Assembly: GCA_965363675.1 (NCBI GenBank)
Contig: CBDTTW010000047.1
Span: 1-18,216, forward strand
DNA from: CBDTTW01 sp965363675
Lineage (GTDB): Bacteria; Bacteroidota; Rhodothermia; Rhodothermales; DASSAV01
DNA length: 18,216 nt
Reading direction: 5' to 3'
A program made the translations under genes and the position numbers. Under the pieces are notes generated by a model, which was given only the letters and a program-made list of their open reading frames with translations, had not been told where the DNA came from and did no database searches. Numbering within the stretch: the stretch's first letter is position 1; every line of letters starts with the position of its first letter. Of this stretch, positions 16,139 through 18,216 are shown piece by piece.

Positions 16139-17314
16139 ATGGCCGGACTCTACTTCCACATCCCGTTTTGCTCGCAGCGCTGCATCTACTGCGACTTCTA
16201 CTTCGTCACGACGCAGAAAACGCACGCGGGCTTCGTAAGCGCCCTGTGCGCCGAGATCGCGTACTACGCCGACCGGTACGCCGCCCAAGAGCCCATCGAG
16301 ACGGTGTACTTCGGCGGCGGCACGCCCTCGCTGCTCGCCGCCGAGGACGTGCATCGCATCCTGGAGACCGCGCGCAGCCGCTTCGACCTGGGCGCCGTCC
16401 GCGAGACGACCTTCGAGATCAACCCGGAGGGCGTGGACCTGGAGTACCTGCGCGCGCTCCGCGCCTTCGGGGTAGACCGGCTCAGCATCGGCGTGCAGTC
16501 CTTCTTCCCCGACGATTTGCGCCTGCTCGGGCGCAGCCACACCGCCGAGGAGGCGGCGGCCATCGTGCCGTTGGCGCGGCAGGCCGGCTTCGAGAACCTG
16601 ACGCTCGACCTGATCTTCGGCCTGCCGGACCAGCCCGAAGAATACTGGGCCGCCAACCTGGAGCGCGCCGTCCGCCTGGGCGCTCCCCACCTGTCGGCCT
16701 ACAGCCTCACGGTCGAGGAGAAAACGGTGCTGCACAAGCAGATCCAGCGCGGCGCCCTCCCGGCCCCCGACGAGGAGACCATTCTTCGGCGCTTTGCCTT
16801 TACCATGGACTACCTGCGCCGCCACGGCTACGAGCAGTACGAGGTCTCGAACTACGCGCTGCCGGGGCGCCGGGCCGTGCACAACAGCAACTACTGGAAC
16901 CACAGCAACTACCTCGGCTTCGGACCAAGCGCGCATTCGTTCTGGCGGCAGGGCCTGCCGCGCCCGCGCGCCGAGCGGTGGGGCAACATCGCCAACCTGA
17001 AGATGTACGAGGCGCTCATCGCGCAGCGCCAGCTTCCGCTCGACACGCGCGACACGCTCTCGCACGACCAGCTCGCCAACGAATACCTGATGCTCCGGCT
17101 GCGCACCAGCGACGGGCTGGACCTGGACGTGTACGAGCAGCGCTACGGCGTCGATCTGCTGGTCGAAAAGCTGGACGACCTAGCGTGGCTGGAGGAAACC
17201 GGCCACATCGAACCCATCCGGCGGCATACCCTGCGCCTGACCGACCTCGGCAAAACCGTCTGCGACGCCGTCACGCAGCGCTTGCTGCACGGCGTCACGG
17301 ACGCCTCGTCGTAA
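16139..17314 (+). CDS. hemW: HemW-like radical SAM protein (heme chaperone)
   Basis: This is a 391-residue radical S-adenosylmethionine protein of the HemN/HemW group. The cluster motif is CSQRCIYC (Cys11, Cys15, Cys18) followed by Asp-Phe; true HemN oxidases have a fourth cysteine just after, which is absent here, so HemW is favoured. Other motifs are YFGGGTPSLL (57-66), FEINPEG (92-98), RLSIGVQSFF (114-123), LDLIFGLPDQ (156-165) and the C-terminal HemN_C-type region with WNHSNYLGFGPSAHSF. HemW proteins bind heme and help insert it into respiratory enzymes; many genomes label them oxygen-independent coproporphyrinogen oxidase. An out-of-frame ATG lies 8 bp upstream of the start. The gene precedes a DUF192 lipoprotein gene by 28 bp. 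Confidence 0.93.
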   Translation: MAGLYFHIPFCSQRCIYCDFYFVTTQKTHAGFVSALCAEIAYYADRYAAQEPIETVYFGGGTPSLLAAEDVHRILETARSRFDLGAVRETTFEINPEGVDLEYLRALRAFGVDRLSIGVQSFFPDDLRLLGRSHTAEEAAAIVPLARQAGFENLTLDLIFGLPDQPEEYWAANLERAVRLGAPHLSAYSLTVEEKTVLHKQIQRGALPAPDEETILRRFAFTMDYLRRHGYEQYEVSNYALPGRRAVHNSNYWNHSNYLGFGPSAHSFWRQGLPRPRAERWGNIANLKMYEALIAQRQLPLDTRDTLSHDQLANEYLMLRLRTSDGLDLDVYEQRYGVDLLVEKLDDLAWLEETGHIEPIRRHTLRLTDLGKTVCDAVTQRLLHGVTDASS

Positions 17315-17342
17315 CGCCCCCCGACTCCTTGCCCTCGCCGAC

Positions 17343-17843
17343 ATGCCTACCCGAATCCACGCCTGCTTCCTTGCCGCCGCGCTTGCCCTGACGCTCGCCG
17401 TGGGCTGCACCCGCAACGCGCCCCCGCCGGAGGCCGCCGCCCCCGAAGCGCCCGAGATCCCGTTCCGGCGCGACGGCGCGCTCACGTTTCTGCGCGGCGC
17501 CGATACGCTCGTCGCCATCGACATCGAGATCGCCGAGTCCGACTCGGCCCGAGAGCGCGGCCTGATGCAGCGCGCCTCGCTCCCCGAGCGCGGCGGCATG
17601 CTCTTTCTGTTTCCGACGAACGAGGTGCAAAGCTTCTGGATGGCGAACACCCCCCTGTCGCTCGACATCATTTTCGTCGGCGCCGACTCGCAGATCGTGA
17701 GCATCGCCAAGTACACGAAGCCGCTCTCGCCCAACGCCGTCGCGTCGGCCGGGCCGGCGCGCTACGTCGTCGAGACGCGCGCCGGCTTCGCCGACACGCA
17801 CGGCCTATCGGAAACCGACCGGGTGCGCTGGCGGCGCGAGTAG
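17343..17843 (+). CDS. DUF192 lipoprotein
   Basis: This is a 166-residue exported protein. The N-terminus has Arg4, a hydrophobic stretch (8-20) and a lipobox-like LAVGC with Cys22 as the probable lipidation site, followed by a Pro/Ala-rich linker (23-40). The rest (about 44-160) is a DUF192 domain (COG1430): ARERGLMQR, GGMLFLFP, FWMANTPLSLDIIFV and the later YVVETRAGF. The function of DUF192 is not established; a small beta-rich fold is known. The gene is likely the last of the plus-strand run, and its stop codon is one base from the stop of the converging Fe-S carrier gene, so both 3' ends must overlap. Confidence 0.9.
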   Translation: MPTRIHACFLAAALALTLAVGCTRNAPPPEAAAPEAPEIPFRRDGALTFLRGADTLVAIDIEIAESDSARERGLMQRASLPERGGMLFLFPTNEVQSFWMANTPLSLDIIFVGADSQIVSIAKYTKPLSPNAVASAGPARYVVETRAGFADTHGLSETDRVRWRRE

Positions 17844-17844
17844 C

Positions 17845-18177
17845 CTACAACCCGAACGACTCGCCGCAAGCGCACGTCCGGATGGCCTGCGGGTTGGCGA
17901 AGAAAAAGCCTTTGCCTTCGAGCCCGTCGCTGAAATCGAGCGCCGAGCCTTCGATGTAGGCGTAGCTGCGCGCATCGACGAGCACGCGGACGCCCTCGGC
18001 CAGGCCCTCCTCGTCGTCGGCGTTCGCCACGGTGTCCCAGCCGAGGTCGTAGGTCAGCCCGGAGCAGCCGCCGGGCACGACGGCCACCCGCAGAAACGTG
18101 TGCGCCAGATCGACGCCGTCCTTCGAAGCGATGCTGCGCACTTTTTCGAGGGCGCGGGGGGTGATTTCGATGTCCAT
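17845..18177 (-). CDS. Iron-sulfur cluster carrier, IscA/SufA/ErpA family
   Basis: This is a 110-residue A-type Fe-S carrier, which passes iron-sulfur clusters from the assembly scaffold to apo-proteins. The three conserved cluster-binding cysteines are Cys38 in PGGCSGL and Cys102 and Cys104 in TCACGESF. The family pattern is complete: the N-terminal MDIEITPRALEKV, the central YAYIEGSALDF and the C-terminal FFFANPQA. Length is typical. It cannot be assigned to ErpA, IscA or SufA from sequence alone, so no symbol is given. Its ATG is at 18177, with only 39 bp of upstream sequence in the window, so its promoter or operon partners lie outside. It converges on the DUF192 gene. Confidence 0.94.
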   Translation of the reverse strand: MDIEITPRALEKVRSIASKDGVDLAHTFLRVAVVPGGCSGLTYDLGWDTVANADDEEGLAEGVRVLVDARSYAYIEGSALDFSDGLEGKGFFFANPQAIRTCACGESFGL

Positions 18178-18216
18178 AGAGCCGCCGTAGGGTAAGGAGG
18201 TTGCTTGCGGCTCGAA

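Noticed and set aside
18194..18200. AAGGAGG on the plus strand near the right edge, a possible ribosome site for a divergent gene
   Set aside because: No ATG or GTG follows at proper spacing within the window; only TTG codons are available and the sequence ends. It cannot be judged.

Overview
The window is a GC-rich, gene-dense chromosomal stretch with 13 protein genes (one cut by the left edge) and no RNA genes, CRISPR arrays, insertion sequences or phage genes that I can see. It looks like a member of the Rhodothermota / Bacteroidota side of the tree, such as Rhodothermales or Salinibacter relatives. The reasons are the type A C-terminal sorting domain on a large secreted protein, weak or absent Shine-Dalgarno sequences, and promoter-like elements of the form TAnnTTG or TAnnTTTG. 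This assignment is inference.

Left part (1-5.5 kb): a pyruvate phosphate dikinase gene (minus strand, C-terminus outside the window) is divergent from topA across a 373-bp intergenic region. That region holds GC hairpins and a palindrome framing the probable topA promoter. TopA is a bacterial topoisomerase I without zinc fingers, with four GPYV-type C-terminal repeats and a Lys/Ala/Pro tail.

Middle part (5.5-9.7 kb): a probable topA terminator is followed by an unusually structured leader (15-bp palindrome, -10 box, terminator-like hairpin). It precedes a 798-residue secreted protein with a seven-repeat propeller-like domain, two GWNLI modules and a sorting domain. rsgA converges on it. Divergent from rsgA are two small tandem genes that look like distant paralogs of each other. 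They end at a strong bidirectional terminator shared with lon.

Right part (9.7-18.2 kb): lon and a soluble hybrid histidine kinase lie on the minus strand, separated by a palindrome and a terminator. Divergent from the kinase is a co-directional run: cystathionine beta-synthase-like enzyme, DUF3467 protein, cupin, HemW-like radical SAM protein and DUF192 lipoprotein. An IscA/ErpA-type Fe-S carrier gene converges on the last of these with one base between the stop codons.

Most genes are housekeeping: DNA topology, ribosome maturation, proteolysis, PEP/pyruvate metabolism, sulfur amino acids, and heme or Fe-S handling. I see no convincing new multi-gene system. The less explained items are the small gene pair, the structured leaders and palindromes, and the secreted propeller protein.
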